Below are positions 45,976 to 58,215 of a stretch of DNA of 64,000 nt, in pieces. The translations under genes were made by a program, and so were the position numbers. Each line of letters opens with the position of its first letter. Within the stretch, counting starts at the first letter, position 1. This DNA comes from Zygnema cylindricum (taxonomy: Eukaryota > Streptophyta > Zygnematophyceae > Zygnematales > Zygnemataceae): assembly GCA_037447655.1 (NCBI GenBank), contig JBBHKE010000744.1:60746-124745 (forward strand). Reading direction: 5' to 3'. The notes below the pieces were generated by a model. The model made no database searches. It was given only the letters and a program-made list of their open reading frames with translations, and was not told where the DNA came from.

Positions 45976-46616
45976 CATAGTTCAAAAGTAGGTGAAAGTA
46001 GGCCCATACAGTATGCCTATTGTATGCAAAACATACAATATGCCCTTAAGACCCATATTGTATTGGTCGAAAAATGAAAAAAAAGGTTAACAGGGTTGAG
46101 TTGCACAACGATCGATAGAGAATTAAACGGCATGTCTAAATTTTGAAAAAAAATCGGACAAAAAATATTTTTCTGTGAATTTTGAGGTGTTTTTTATTTA
46201 AACCGTCAGATTCGGACCATCGGACGGTCGCTGATCAAAGTAGTGATCTTAAGAAGATCACATGAAAAGCCCATAACACAACTTACGATAGGACAATCTG
46301 TCATATTCGCGTCTGCAATTTTGAAGGCCACACTAAATAAAGCATCAAATTGACCAATCAGGTTGCCCGTCCGCGTTTTTTTTTTTTTTTTTTCGGGTTT
46401 TCTTTCCCGCGGAATGGCATCCCACGTCGTGTCAGTTCGCTAAAAAATTTCGTCAGGTGGCGTGCGCTGTACCATGACCATACGTCAGATTCGTACAATC
46501 GTACAAGAGTGCCCATAACGCACACCCATACAATATGCCTACTCTACGCGAGTTTAGTGCCAAGTTTAGTGCGCCTACCAAAGGCCTACCATAAAAACGC
46601 CTACTTTTGAACTATG
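45976..46616. mobile_element. element P, copy 3 (longer, with extra internal sequence)
   Basis: Begins CATAGTTCAAAAGTAGG and ends CCTACTTTTGAACTATG. An extra ~130-bp segment (46070-46200) and a further insertion-like segment (about 46290-46580) separate familiar blocks. Confidence 0.65.
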
Positions 46617-48204
46617 ATTTGTTACTGTAAGCCGGCACATTAAACCGATGGCTTTTTCACACGTGGAGGGCTAAACCGAGCGGATGGGCTAGCTGGCGCT
46701 GACCTGTGGTGACCTCCAGGTGGCAGTACGGTTAGTCATTGCGAAAAATATTTGATCTTCTCGCTGTCGCCAGATATTTCCCAGCGATTGGGTTCCATTG
46801 GCTAAAATTTCGGGTTCAAAGTTTTTATTTTGAAAAACCGCGACGACCCGCAAAAAACAAACACTGCACTATTTTCATCCGCCGTTCGCGCCATTTCAAC
46901 CCCGCGCTGTAACGCTGTCAACCAGTGCCGCATGAGCATAGAACTCCTCCCAGCGCTGCTTCTGGTACCGGAAGCATTAAATAAGCCGTACAATGGAGTA
47001 CAGCTCACAGAATCCTTTCTAGAATTTTACTTGCGTGAACCGTAAAGGTACGTATTTTACTTTAGAGAGAATCAAAGACAGGATCTTTCATGTGCTGGAT
47101 ATCGCTACGAGTCCCATTGGATATGTCGCTACCGCCCTATTGACAAATGACGGTAGTGGTAATAACAACCAGCTTGGCACATCGTTTCAATGCTTGGGGT
47201 TATTCTGGTTAAACGACAAAAAAAGTGTATTTTTGTCGCATTGTCTTGTCTTTTACTGTCAAAGTAATTCTGACAGAAAAGGACGGTTTTTCTCTGCCGA
47301 CTGTTTCCCCACACGAGCAACAATTGGGGAAAACCTTGTCACCTGGCAAAATTAAAGCGTCCTACGTGGCACAGGCTTCCGGCGTTGTTACAAGAAATGA
47401 GATCTGCAAACGATACAGCTCGTCGACTGTTGATGACGAAACAAGAAAGTTACAAAAGGACATGTTTTAGATTCGTCTTTACAAAATGTAACGCTATCGG
47501 ATCAGATTCACTGACTCCTCAGAAAGATTACAGCTGGGACAATCGAGTGGATCTTTCCCTCCACCTGAAGATTACAGCTAATCTCAGATTCGTTTATATA
47601 AAATGTAACGCTGTCCGGTGTGATTCACTAACGCCTGAAACAACTGTAACGCACGTGAGAAGATGACAGCTGGGAGAATCGAATAGATCGCTCCTCCATC
47701 TAAAGATGACAGCTGACACAATCGATGTCAATCCTGAACCAACAAGTGGGGGATTAACACGTTCGTACGGCATTTGTTTTATCAAAAAATCGCGAGCTTG
47801 GACGCTGACATTGCAACCGCGGAATGGCACGAAGTCAAGGACACGCGTCTCTCTTACGCGTCACTAAGTGGATGGATATTTACCAAATCCTTGTTGTTCA
47901 CATTGGTTGTGAAAAATGTCAATTAGGTAGGACGTTCACATGGTGAAGATAATGGAACAGTTTCACACTGTTTCACAAAACAAATCATACAATAAACGCG
48001 TTACAAAAAGTACATTGTAAGCGCTGCGTGAACGGCAAAGCAAAGACGGTCTATCGCTACGGAAGTATAGATTCATGAAAATGTACAAACGCTACATCGT
48101 ACGGAAAAGCAAACAGGAAATGTGCACGCAAGCCTCAACCGAAAACTGTAGGTAGTGAAAATGACAAATGCCACCAATAAAAAGCTAAAGTAAAAGCGCA
48201 TTTA
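46617..48204. other. gene-free stretch with a GC-richer patch
   Basis: 46840-47000 is GC-richer and open on both strands without recognised motifs. 47480-47760 holds a 2-3 unit tandem repeat (GATTACAGCTG/GATTCACTGACTCC-like). No gene can be supported. Confidence 0.45.
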
Positions 48205-49217
48205 GAGTACGTTCCCATGTGTTAAAGTAAGGGCTTCTTAGGGTACTTTCGCATGTAGCCGAAACTTTAGTCTTGTAACTTTGTTTTTAGCGAAAATTAT
48301 TCGTACTACTTTCAGAGCATTCGTATGTAAAGAAATGAAATCGTTACTTTAGATTGTGACATTTGTAGACGTGGGCGTAATTTGTGACGGTTGTAGACGA
48401 CTACAAAACTGGCGAGAATTGATGACGTTTACAAAATCGCGACGGTTGTAAGGGTACGTCCCCATGTAATCGGTACTTTGATAAAGTATTTTGGACTGTA
48501 GTGAAGCTTCTCCGTACTACTTTGAAGAGCGTCCCTATGTGCGAAAATGAAATCGAAACTTTTAAATGTGACGGTTGTAGGCGTATGTACATCTTGTGAC
48601 GATTGAAGCCGACTACGAAACTTCCGACGATTGGTGACGCCAACAAAAATAGCGACGGTTGTAGACGTCTAGATTTTTGTGAAATTGTAGATGTTTAGGG
48701 TTTGGTGACATTGTGACGTCATGCTCACCCGTGACAACGTCGACGTCATTGATTTAATAACTTTCCGCCATGGTTTCCCAATTTCGTTTTATTTACTTTT
48801 CTCACTCGACTTGCCGTTAAAAAAAAACCTAAAAATTGTCAACAAATATATTTTTAAAAGATCTTTCATTTTCTACCAATATTGTCATGTCTCATTCTAC
48901 AAAGTGTGAGATATAAGCGATAGTGTGAGAGGGAGAGGGGAGAGGCGGCGACAGTGATAAATTATGCAAAGGACTCATGAATGAAAGTGGAGGTCCGAGA
49001 CCCTTGCAAAATTTTTAATTTTTTTCCGTACATGGGCGTGACAGGTAGGGAGAAAAATAGCAAGGACTCTCCATCGTCCAAAAATTTTCCACTCTTGTGG
49101 CGCGTGCGTGGGTCATTTTTCATCCGCTGTTTGGGCGGTACTTGAACTAAAATCACCCACTCGAGGTGATTTTGGATGAAGTTTTTTTATGGGCTGGATT
49201 CTCTTGCCCGGGGGTCG

Positions 49218-50638
49218 AAAAGAGGAAAACACCAAAATACGTTCAAATGACAACAAACATGCAGTACATTCAAATTATACAATTGACGTTCATTGTTTAA
49301 ATAGTAATAGGGGATCGAACTTGTGCGTAAATGGGTATTCAAGTGTTACTAATAGTGTTGGGTGAAATTCTATGGGCTCCATTGCCCACAGAATTCGCAG
49401 ATCCAAAAGAAGCTTATCTAGATAGTGCCGACTCCAAGTTGATATAAACCCAAATGAATGATCCCTTGATAATCAAAATCCCAATACAACTTCACCCCTG
49501 TGAAGATAAGACCTTGTGTGTGCTCAGTTCCACCACAGAATGCAAAGCTTGAATATGTGTTTTGGACAGTATTCCCCACTTTGACTTTCCCACTGAATAA
49601 GTGCCACCCTGACACGCAAAAACCCCTGACCGACTACACCCGTGTGTAGCCTAGACTCCCCTGAGTCCGCAGCAAAAAGAATCGCTGAATTTGCTCACCC
49701 GAGCATTAAGTTATGGCTGGTCAAAGTTGACCTTTATAGTTACAAGCTCTCTTAGAGAGAGGTACCTAAATATCACTAAGTCTTGGTCTGCCTACTCACG
49801 ACTACCTACTACTAAACCCTAGTCCAATAGGAACACTATATAGTACAAGAAGGTACAATAGGAGATGTACTTATTGTACGGCCATTGTACGACATGGTCG
49901 TCAAGGTGACACCTGTGAAATCGGAAGCCATGGTTCCTCCTCCCATCTTCTCCGATATCAAATAATGTGGCGCCACGTGGCACCGCGTGACGCTATCTCC
50001 GTATGCCGCCAAAAGCTCACTTCGAATGGCGGCTATATTGCCGGCCGTCCGATCAAAACATATTTTACACGGTTCAGATTCGCGTACATGCAGAAATTGC
50101 TCCTTTAGGTTAGTCTGCTGGTAATTAGCTGTTGCATTAACGTTTATATATCTTTGAAACCCGTTGCGTGTATCGTTTCGTCAACGCCTTGTTGGTTAAG
50201 GCTTACCTCTACAAATATTACCACAGACCATATTCAAATCTGATATAGGGCAGATTTTGGTTATTTGTTAGTTTGTTAGAACTCTCTACTTTTACACTTA
50301 TAAATACCTATTTTACCCTACATATACCATCGTTGACTCTAAGCTATAGGCTAAAGCTAACGTCTATTATAGGATATAGTTTCCTAGATCAAATCCTGGA
50401 TCTGGTATACACATTTTGGTACAAACTACGAATTAGCCTATCCTCTTTAGACAGCCATGGCTCTAGCTCTCTCTCTAGTCTTCAGTGACTGCAAAAGAGG
50501 AAAACACCAAAATACGTTCAAATGACAACAAACATGCAGTACATTCAAAGTATACAATTGACGTTCACTGTTTAAATAGTAATAGGGGATCGAACTTGTG
50601 CGTAAATGGGTATTCAAGTGTTACTAATAGTGTTGGGT
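49218..50638. repeat. 146-bp direct repeats flanking a 1129-bp unrelated segment
   Basis: 49218-49363 and 50493-50638 differ at only about two positions. The segment between (49364-50492) matches nothing else in the window. Counting one shared base at each side it starts TG and ends CA. The repeated unit includes the first 11 bases of the hAT MITE. Confidence 0.85.
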
Positions 50639-51015
50639 ATCAAGGACCCTTTGCCGATATTCGATATATATCGAATTTCAGGTACCCAATAATCGATATA
50701 TCGCTTCGATATATCGAAAACCAAATTATCGCAATATATCGGCGATATATCGTATCGCCGATAAATCGAGCCATATTTTTTTTTTGCAACCCCGCCCCCG
50801 CCCGGGGGGGGGGGGGGGGGGGGGGGGGGGGTGGGGGGTAAATATCCGTACGATTTTCCGTACTATGAATGTACGGACACCCATTTTTTTGCGATATATA
50901 TCGCGATAATTTATGTTGGTCGCGGTACGATATATCAAGGAATCTGCTCGATCGATATTCGATATATCGAATATCGCAATTATCCCGATATGAATTTACC
51001 CGATACCCAACACTA
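50628..51015. mobile_element. hAT-type MITE, 388 bp
   Basis: Ends TAGTGTTGGGTATC and its perfect inverse, flanked by the 8-bp repeat GTTACTAA (50620-50627, 51016-51023). The interior is full of GATATATCG palindromes and has a 35-bp G run at about 50796-50830. Confidence 0.92.
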
Positions 51016-51475
51016 GTTACTAATATAGAGTTATGAATTTGGTAAACGTCCGCGAAAGAATCGCACAATTTGGAGTTGTATTTCAAAAGTTATAGCGATT
51101 GGTGTGTTTAGGTGACAACGCAGGGTCAAACTAACGAGTGGGTGTTCATTGAAACGGGTTAAGGTTCAAATTAGCCGCGGAATTTCAGGCGTACGTTCAT
51201 AAAGTACTATACCAAATGAATCAATATGTCGTTTGGTACGCACGAAGGTTCGTTTCGTACAATTTTTAGCAAAAACGTCACTTTAGCTTTATGTAATTTC
51301 GTAGGTAGTTTCGCGTGTGAATATTGTGACGCGCATCCGTGTTAAGTCGTGTTTCCATTTGCGTGCACTTTTGCACGTAAATGTTATGTAGTGAAAGGTA
51401 GCGTTTGATTGGCTAGAAATGCTATGTAGTTATTAAGAGATTTCGCACGTTTTTGCATTGGTCAGTCTGAGTCTT

Positions 51476-51625
51476 AGCTGATCAATGATTGGCCTAGGTA
51501 AAACCTGTTCAACGGAGAGTTGACTTTGAGTCCTCGCTCATCAATGATTGGCCTAGGTAATACCTGTTCAACGGAGCGTTGACTCTGGCCTGCCTAGTCC
51601 AGGGAACGGAGCGTTGACTCTGGCC
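51476..51625. repeat. tandem repeat, ~65 bp
   Basis: GATCAATGATTGGCCTAGGT...TGTTCAACGGAGCGTTGACT recurs two to three times. Confidence 0.8.
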
Positions 51626-53804
51626 TGGCTAGTCTAGGGCGATGATGGATAATAGTGAAGTCTACGAGAAGAGTAGGCATATTTTCCTTTGGAAAATTTT
51701 GTGGAAATTCTGACTGATTTTGGTCCTCAGCAAATAATACCAAATTGGAGCAATGACATTTTTGCACTGAAATCTCTTACAAACTAAGTAGTGTTTTAGT
51801 AGTTAAGAGATACAATATTTAAGAGTGGAGAGCAGTGGAAAATACTTTAAAAAGAAAGGGTTGAGCCACGAGGGCAAGAGACCAAGCTAATGTTATGTGG
51901 ACAGAAGCTTCTTCTAATTTAAAGTTTATCCTTATGTGAGTGATGTCCAATGTATAGAATGTGTGGTTGAAGTTGGTTGTAGTAATGGGATTTTCTGAGA
52001 GGTAGGAAATCCTGTTACAACTGTACCGTGGTAAAAATGATTTTCTCGTACGGCTGAAGTTTTTCTCAAAGTTCCTTGAATTTTAGGGCAAAACAACATT
52101 GAAAAGTTGATAGTTTAATACATGGGGACGTACCCTGAGACGTCTACCTACTTGTGACATTGTATATGTTTAGGGTTTGTGTCGTTTTGACGTCTCGCTC
52201 AAATTATGACAGCGTTGACGTCACAAATTTTAAAACTTTCTGCCATGGTTTTCTGATTTTGTTTTTTATTTTTTTTTCACTCTATTGCCATCAAAATACG
52301 CCCAAAAATATTAAAAAGAAATTGTTTTTAGAGATCTTTCATTTGATACCATTATTGACGTTTTTCATTGCAATAATTGTGAGATAGACGCGGTAGTGGG
52401 AAAGGGAGAGAGAGAGAGAGACGCTTTCATGGACTTCGCTTTTGCGAAATGGCGCCCGTTGGTTGAGACCCCCTCCACGGCCCCTGTACGGAAAAAAGCG
52501 CACGGAAAAAGGTCACGCATAGGCTAGAAACTGTAGTGATTTTTTTTTTTGTACTATGCCCACAAAAATTGTCAAAAAATTCCGACACGTGCGACAGCAT
52601 GTGCCTATTCGCTCACCTCATGGAACTTTGTTTAAAATCACCTCGCGAGGTGATTTTATGTAAAGTTTAAAGATGAACTGGAAGGACGCGAAAGTGGGTC
52701 GAAACGCGCCAGACGACAAACTGCATCACGCTAGACGACAAACTTCACTACATATAAAATTTATAGGTAACGTAACTTGTACGGTGGTAATTTCAATTTT
52801 TTGGTACGGCTGCGGATTTTCTCTTTTTTTCTAAGTTATGGAGGAAAACGACAGAAAATAACTGTAACTTTAGCACATGCGAAAGTAACATTACTGTCTT
52901 TTTCCTCCAAATTAGACCCTGCAACCATAAAATCTCATGTTTTAAAAAAATAAATTGTGGAATCCATAGTACAAATTGCGCCATCTTGAAACCTTAAATG
53001 TAATACAGCTTGTCGTCTTGCTCTTTTCGACCCACTCCGAAGTCATTTCAGCTAATTTTCAAACTTTACCTGAAAGCGACTCGAGAGTCTATTTTATTTA
53101 TAGTAACCGTTGAACAATGAATAGGATTATGGTTTTGCATGTGTTTGTAAAATTTTGAAACATTTTTGCAAAGCGTGGAGTACACAAGAAAAAAAATTAA
53201 TCCGTTTGCAACCTGTACGGAGTTTTCAATTGTCCGTTTCTAACCTTTACGTAATTTTTTATGTGCAGGGTTCTCCGAAAATAGATGTCAGTGAAAAGAT
53301 AAATCCTTGAAGGCGCCTCTTTCCCTCTCTTCTCTTACTACCGCTTCTATCTAATACTTCTTGGAATGAAACAGGGCAATAATGGTATAAAATGAAAGAG
53401 CTCTAAAAAACATTTCTTTTGGCTATCTTTGGACGCAGTTTGATGGAGGTAGAGCGAGAAAAGACGAAAAAACAAAATCAAAAAACCATGGCGGAATGTT
53501 TTGAATTAGTGACGTCGACGCTATCACAAGTGAGCATGATGTCAATATGTCACAAAACCCTAGACATCTACAATGTCACAAAAAAATAGACGTCTACACC
53601 CGTCGCTATTTTTGTAAGTCACCAATTGTCGCGAGTTTTGTAGTTGTCGACAACCATCACAAATTGTACCCACCTCTACCACCGTCGCAGTTTAAAGTAA
53701 CGATATCGTTTTCGAACATGGGAAAACTCTGAAAAGTACTACAGAGAATCTTCACTAAAAACCAAAGTAACAAGACTAAGTTACTGTTACATGAGAACAT
53801 ACCC

Positions 53805-54336
53805 TAATGCCATAATGACATCCCTTGTTTTTATTATGACTAGTTTTGGACCATACATCTTAATCCGGTGATTGTTGTTGATAAAACAACAAACACAAAC
53901 AAACATATACAGCTCAAGAGCTTTTACATGTTTGTTCTCCAGGTTCCTTTCCATTCACGTGATTTTTCATTCGTTGCCTGGTTTCTTACAATGACCCAAA
54001 TTATTCATTTCTTCGTGAGGTTATGAATGATTTGCACTGTCCCGGAGCCTCCCCATTGTAGACTGGCAATACATGTACAATTTCGAAACACACAAAAAAG
54101 AACTGTGTAACAACAGAGAAATCTCAACTTATGCCGACACAACTAAAAATTTCCTCGATGGTTTGAGATGGTTGGTCTCCTCATCGGTTTTATTTTTTCC
54201 CTCCACTTCCTCTTTGTACTTAGATGGTTCTTTATCACGCTTTCTAATGAAGATTAATTACTAGAATATGCAAGTCTGTGTAAAAAAAAAAAAAACCACC
54301 ATAGATATACCCACCACGGACCTTCACAAGAAGTTA
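53805..54336. other. intergenic, with a possible exon at 54137-54245 (-)
   Basis: On the minus strand, after a TTCATTAG acceptor-like site, 54245-54137 reads KRDKEPSKYKEEVEGKNKTD and continues to LVVSA and stop. It is charged and gene-like, but no partner exon was found, and purine-rich DNA gives such frames by chance. Confidence 0.25.
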
Positions 54337-54531
54337 CACCGTCCGTCACTATTAGAGTTGGCGAATTATTAGCGTTGACGCTTTAATAATAAACTACACT
54401 AAATTTTGTTAAAAACGTGGCTTATTGTGGGCCACTTACTTAAAAAAGAGTTATTAACACTAATTTGTGATTTCATGCCAAAAAACCACTCTAGTAATTA
54501 AAGTGATTAACTCTAATAGCAATAGGTGGTG
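54337..54531. mobile_element. CACCG/TA MITE, 195 bp
   Basis: Ends CACCGTCCGTCACTATTAGA and, inverted, CACCACCTATTGCTATTAGA, flanked by TA. About 430 bp downstream of the TMEM208 stop codon. Confidence 0.75.
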
Positions 54532-54965
54532 TAGATCAACTCATATATTAATACCAATTTAACACATAGTACTCCATTAAGGATTAACGCAAAAATCATT
54601 CCAAACTAGTGCACTACTATAACGAGAGTTCTCTTTACTATCACAAACAAACTGCTAAAAAATCCTGAAAAACTCAATAAAACTCTGGGTCGTATCGCAA
54701 AACACTTTCGTTAACTGTCCCTTGTTCGGGGGAAAATTTGTAGGTTAACTCGAAAAAAATTACTGGCACATATTTTTTTGATGTGCTCAATTTCTTCGGA
54801 GCGCTAAAAAAGTTTATGAGGAACTACATTACAAAATTTGAAGAGGCATTTTTTACGATACAAGTCATTGCCAACTGAAGTAAAGACAATAAAAGGACTT
54901 ATTATGGCACGTCACCACAGACTCCAGAAATTCCTTCAGCTCTCTTATTTCTTCGCATTGTCAAA

Positions 54966-56436
54966 TTATTGTCTTCTCCCTTTCATAAGGCGAGGGCGTG
55001 ACGCCTTCCTCTCGGCTTTCTCCCTCTTTTTCCGTGTTTTCTCATCCTCTTCTTGTTCCTGTATCAATAAGACAGGTATACATCATAACGATAATAATAT
55101 GGACATAAAAATGCAGAAAGTACACCGCGAATCTCTATTAGCACTAATAACGTTAACAATTAGCGCTAACTCAGTGCCGTATCTTTTGCCCTCTGACCAC
55201 AAAGTAGTGTTAAGAACACTAATTGTTTTTAATAAGGACTGAAATAGAATTAACTACGCTAAAAAAAACTCGCAATTCACTGTGCAGTTTATTGGAAAAA
55301 GGTAAAAATAAAATCTACAGCTCCTTAAATATGCACAATTCAAAAAGACTCCTCTGGTTCATAGCCACTTTCAAAACAAAATTCATACAAAAGATACTGC
55401 GATATACTCTATTTAGCTTAATCTCTTATAATAGCTCATAGGTTCCTGACCCCATTACCCTCTATGAGATTGCCAAAAAAGCTTTACTCAACTAGAGATC
55501 CCAAAATCTAACCAAGTTAAGTTTCAGACTTACCGGAGGGGCAGCTTGGAAGAAGTATGGATAAAGAACTAATACCCAAAGCTTATATAAGGCAAATCCT
55601 GGGATCTGTACAGAAAATTACAAAATTGTTACCATCAAAAAACAAACAAAAACCATGTTGTATTATTGCTTATGAATAACATTGTGACATACTTGTTGTA
55701 TAAAACTAATTAAAATGCTCTAAATTGCATCCACTCGTCCATTATCTAATGACTACACTTAGCACCATTCGTGCTCATGCAATTAAATCTAAACACTGTT
55801 AACCTTAAAAAAACTCGATGCCAAAAAGAAATTCTGGTACAGGTCGAAGTGGGACTGCGAAATCTTAACTGCAATCTGTTCAAGATTTAAGTGAGAAGAT
55901 GCAAACTCCTCACTTTCAAGACCAGTATATGTTTCTTACATCTGCTTCATGTGAAGTATTTGCAAAGCAAATTTTGTGATTAAAGCAACACCTTTCTCGC
56001 AACTATGTCTAACAACTAATCAATTGCGGTTTTTTCTCGACCCAACATTGTACAATAGTGTTACAACACTAATTAAAGGAATAACCCAAAATAAGCCATA
56101 AAATCAAACCATAAATTCATGTTATCGACACTATATCGGCTTAAATTCTAGCAAATTCACTTTACTTCAGGAACATTGAAAGATGCAGTCATTCGTTTAG
56201 TAGCTCCAAGCTGATATTACGAGTTTTCCATCATTAGGAGTGATCCAGAAGTGAGATAAAACCCGGATAGAAAACAGTACATTGATTGAGAAAAAAAAGA
56301 TACTTTGCTGCTCCAAAGAATTAGGACTCTATAGAAATGCTTCTGCTCATGACAATCATCAATAATTATAAAATAATATTGATTATATATACAATTAGCT
56401 CGACATCGATTATTATTAACTATGCCTCAAAACTAG

Positions 56437-56534
<98 letters not shown>

Positions 56535-58075
56535 TTTCAGATTCTTGTCCTGGTCACAGGTGTTCTAAAAACTGATTCAAAAATGAAATTATTCACGAAC
56601 AACCAGACTCAAATACTATCTTTTCAAAGTGCTTAATTGTGTGTTCAAGGGTAACAAAGAAGGGAGCTCACAGAGAGATAAAGCCACCAGAAGTAGTCGG
56701 AAACAACCGAGGTTGATTGAACAAAAGCTGTTACATAAATAATATCGTGAAAATATCTGAAACCGTAAGAGAAACAAAAGTTGCATGTCAGTGGCTAATT
56801 TGAAAACGGAAGGACAAAGAATCAGTATTTTGCCCTTCCCAAGATCTTTGTGATTACTGAATATAAAATTTACGACAACTATACTTACAGCAACTATTAA
56901 TTTGGAAACGTAAGGATAAATAACCGACACAATGCCCTAACAATGAAGCTTTGCAAATATTGAATATGAAAAGCTTTATAGTGAGACCAATATGTCGATT
57001 CTTTCTCCTTCCGGTTTGGAATAAGTTTTGTTACTTTATTAACATAGATTGACAACTTTAAAAATTTGTCATTGACATCTTTGTAATAAATGGATTTTTG
57101 ATTTAATAGAATTGTAAGTAACAGCTTTGTAATAACCAAATATAAAATTTACAACAGCTATACAAGTGGGAGGGAGAGGGAGAGGGAGAGGGAGGGAGAG
57201 AGAGGGAGAGAGAGAGAGGGAGAGAGAGGGAGAGGGGACGGAAAGAAAGAGGGAGAGGAAGGGGGAGAGGGAGAGAGAGAGGGAGGGAGGGAGGAGGTAG
57301 AAATTGGGAGGTAATCACCCACACAAACCGCCCATACTCAAATCATAACCTCCATCTAAAAGGTCTCCACTCTCGTCATATGACGGAATTGCCATTTGTC
57401 TTATTTGATTGTATAAAGTGGTATACACCGTCGAAGTAAAAACGAGACTTAGCCAATGTCGCCAGGAAGAGGACGAAAATCGCAACATAAGACGAAAAAA
57501 AATGAAAATGACCTGCATGTAAGGCAAAAAAATAAGATTGAGAGGATTACTCGAAACCAGACTATGATTCTCCAGAAGATTCTCGAAACGATTCTCACAA
57601 GAGTCGAAAATATTCTCGCAAAGATTTCTAAAGAACTTTCCCAAAAAGATTCTCATTTTTTTTTAGAATAGATTACTGAAAAAGCTTCTTGATTCGCAAA
57701 GATTCTCAAAGATTCTTAAAAAGATTCTCACAAGAATTCTCCAATTGATTCTCAAAAAGATTCTCAAAAAGGTTGCTGAAAATATCCTCTAAAAATTTCT
57801 CAAAAAGATTCTCGAAACGATTCTCACAAGGATTCTCAAAAACTTACACACAAACATTTGCTCCTCCTGTAACTTTCTGCAACATTTCTAGATGTTTTTT
57901 TCAGCTTTTCAAGGTTATTTAGGGTCTTTATAGATTTTTGTAAAGTTGTATTGCGGGTTTTTTAAGCTTTAAATGGTTTTAAAGCACATACATTTGCTCC
58001 TCCAATCACTTTTTGCAACATTTTTAGGTGTTTTTCGTTCTCCTCCTTTCTCTTTTTGGCCCCCTGGTTCGCCAT
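54966..58075 (-). CDS. TMEM208: TMEM208/SND2 ER membrane protein, complete, 5 exons
   Basis: Exons on the minus strand: 58075-57992, 57512-57319, 56756-56672, 55605-55534, 55058-54966. All four introns are GT-AG (donors GTATGT, GTGATT, GTGAGC, GTAAGT) and phases agree, giving 175 residues, about the size of plant homologues. The protein starts MANQGAKKRKEENEKHLKML, then a membrane segment (VIFIFFRLML), WRHWLSLVFTSTVY, the family block IPSYDESGDLLDGGYDLSMG, GYFHDIIYVTAFVQSTSVVS, a third segment (FWWLYLSIPGFALYKLWVLV) and a basic tail (DEKTRKKREKAERKASR). TMEM208 (SND2 in yeast) is an ER protein of the SRP-independent targeting route. The introns carry microsatellites (GAGAGG at 57165-57298, AT at 56441-56531) and a CACCG/TA element (55123-55283). 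The start is the first ATG of the conserved N-terminus. Confidence 0.93.
55123..55283. mobile_element. CACCG/TA MITE in TMEM208 intron 4 region, downstream edge degenerate
   Basis: Left end CACCGCGAATCTCTATTAGC after TA (55121-55122). The right end, inverted, CACAGTGAATTGCGAG, is eroded. It lies within intron 4 (55533-55059). Confidence 0.6.
56441..56531. repeat. (AT)n microsatellite in TMEM208 intron 3
   Basis: About 90 bp of pure alternating TA. Confidence 0.99.
57165..57298. repeat. (GAGAGG)n purine microsatellite in TMEM208 intron 2
   Basis: On the transcribed strand this is a CCTCTC tract lying directly after the exon 2 donor. Confidence 0.97.
57580..57850. repeat. AAGATTCTC tandem repeat in TMEM208 intron 1
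   Basis: Some fifteen degenerate units of CAAAAAGATTCTCGAAACGA / GATTCTCACAAG. Confidence 0.85.
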
Positions 58076-58215
58076 TTCGATAGTCTGTAATCAGAAAAAA
58101 AGTTAAAACAAATTTAGGGTTCATTTTGTTTTAGGGTTTCTTAGTGTTTCTTTTAGTAATTTGTTTAGAGCTTTTTAAGCCCCCTGGTTACACATTTGGA
58201 GAAGCCTGTAACTAA
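57850..58215 (-). repeat. partial duplications of TMEM208 exon 1 on both sides of the real exon
   Basis: 57848-57910 repeats the exon's 3' half (ATGTTGCAGAAAGTTACAGG then GAGCAAAT and GTTTGT). 58172-58215 repeats the 5' half (ATGTGTAACCAGGGGGC, followed by TAA). Neither copy is coding. Confidence 0.75.

Larger units (their letters stand above)
48452..52135 (+). mobile_element. Harbinger-like element C, inserted in B
   Basis: Ends GGGTACGTCCCCATGT and its perfect inverse; flanks TAA (left) and TGA (right). B's sequence resumes at GACGTCTACC (52139), as expected from uninterrupted copies. C is enlarged by later insertions at 49364-51015. Confidence 0.8.
48241..52890 (+). mobile_element. Harbinger-like element B, inserted in A
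   Basis: Ends GGGTACTTTCGCATGT and, inverted, TGTTACTTTCGCATGT, flanked by TTA on both sides (48238-48240, 52891-52893). A's sequence continues across the insertion exactly as in the 41.7-kb copy (AAGTA...CTGTCTTTTT). Confidence 0.8.
48205..53804 (-). mobile_element. Harbinger-like element A, split by nested insertions
   Basis: Outer ends GAGTACGTTCCCATGT (left, after TTA) and, inverted, GGGTATGTTCTCATGT (right, before TAA). A's own sequence is 48205-48240 plus 52891-53804. Read on the minus strand it follows the same order as 41705-42650. B interrupts it. Confidence 0.75.

Noticed and set aside
46802-47008. A 68-codon minus-strand first exon in a GC-richer patch
   Set aside because: Open on both strands, no donor site or family motif that I can support.
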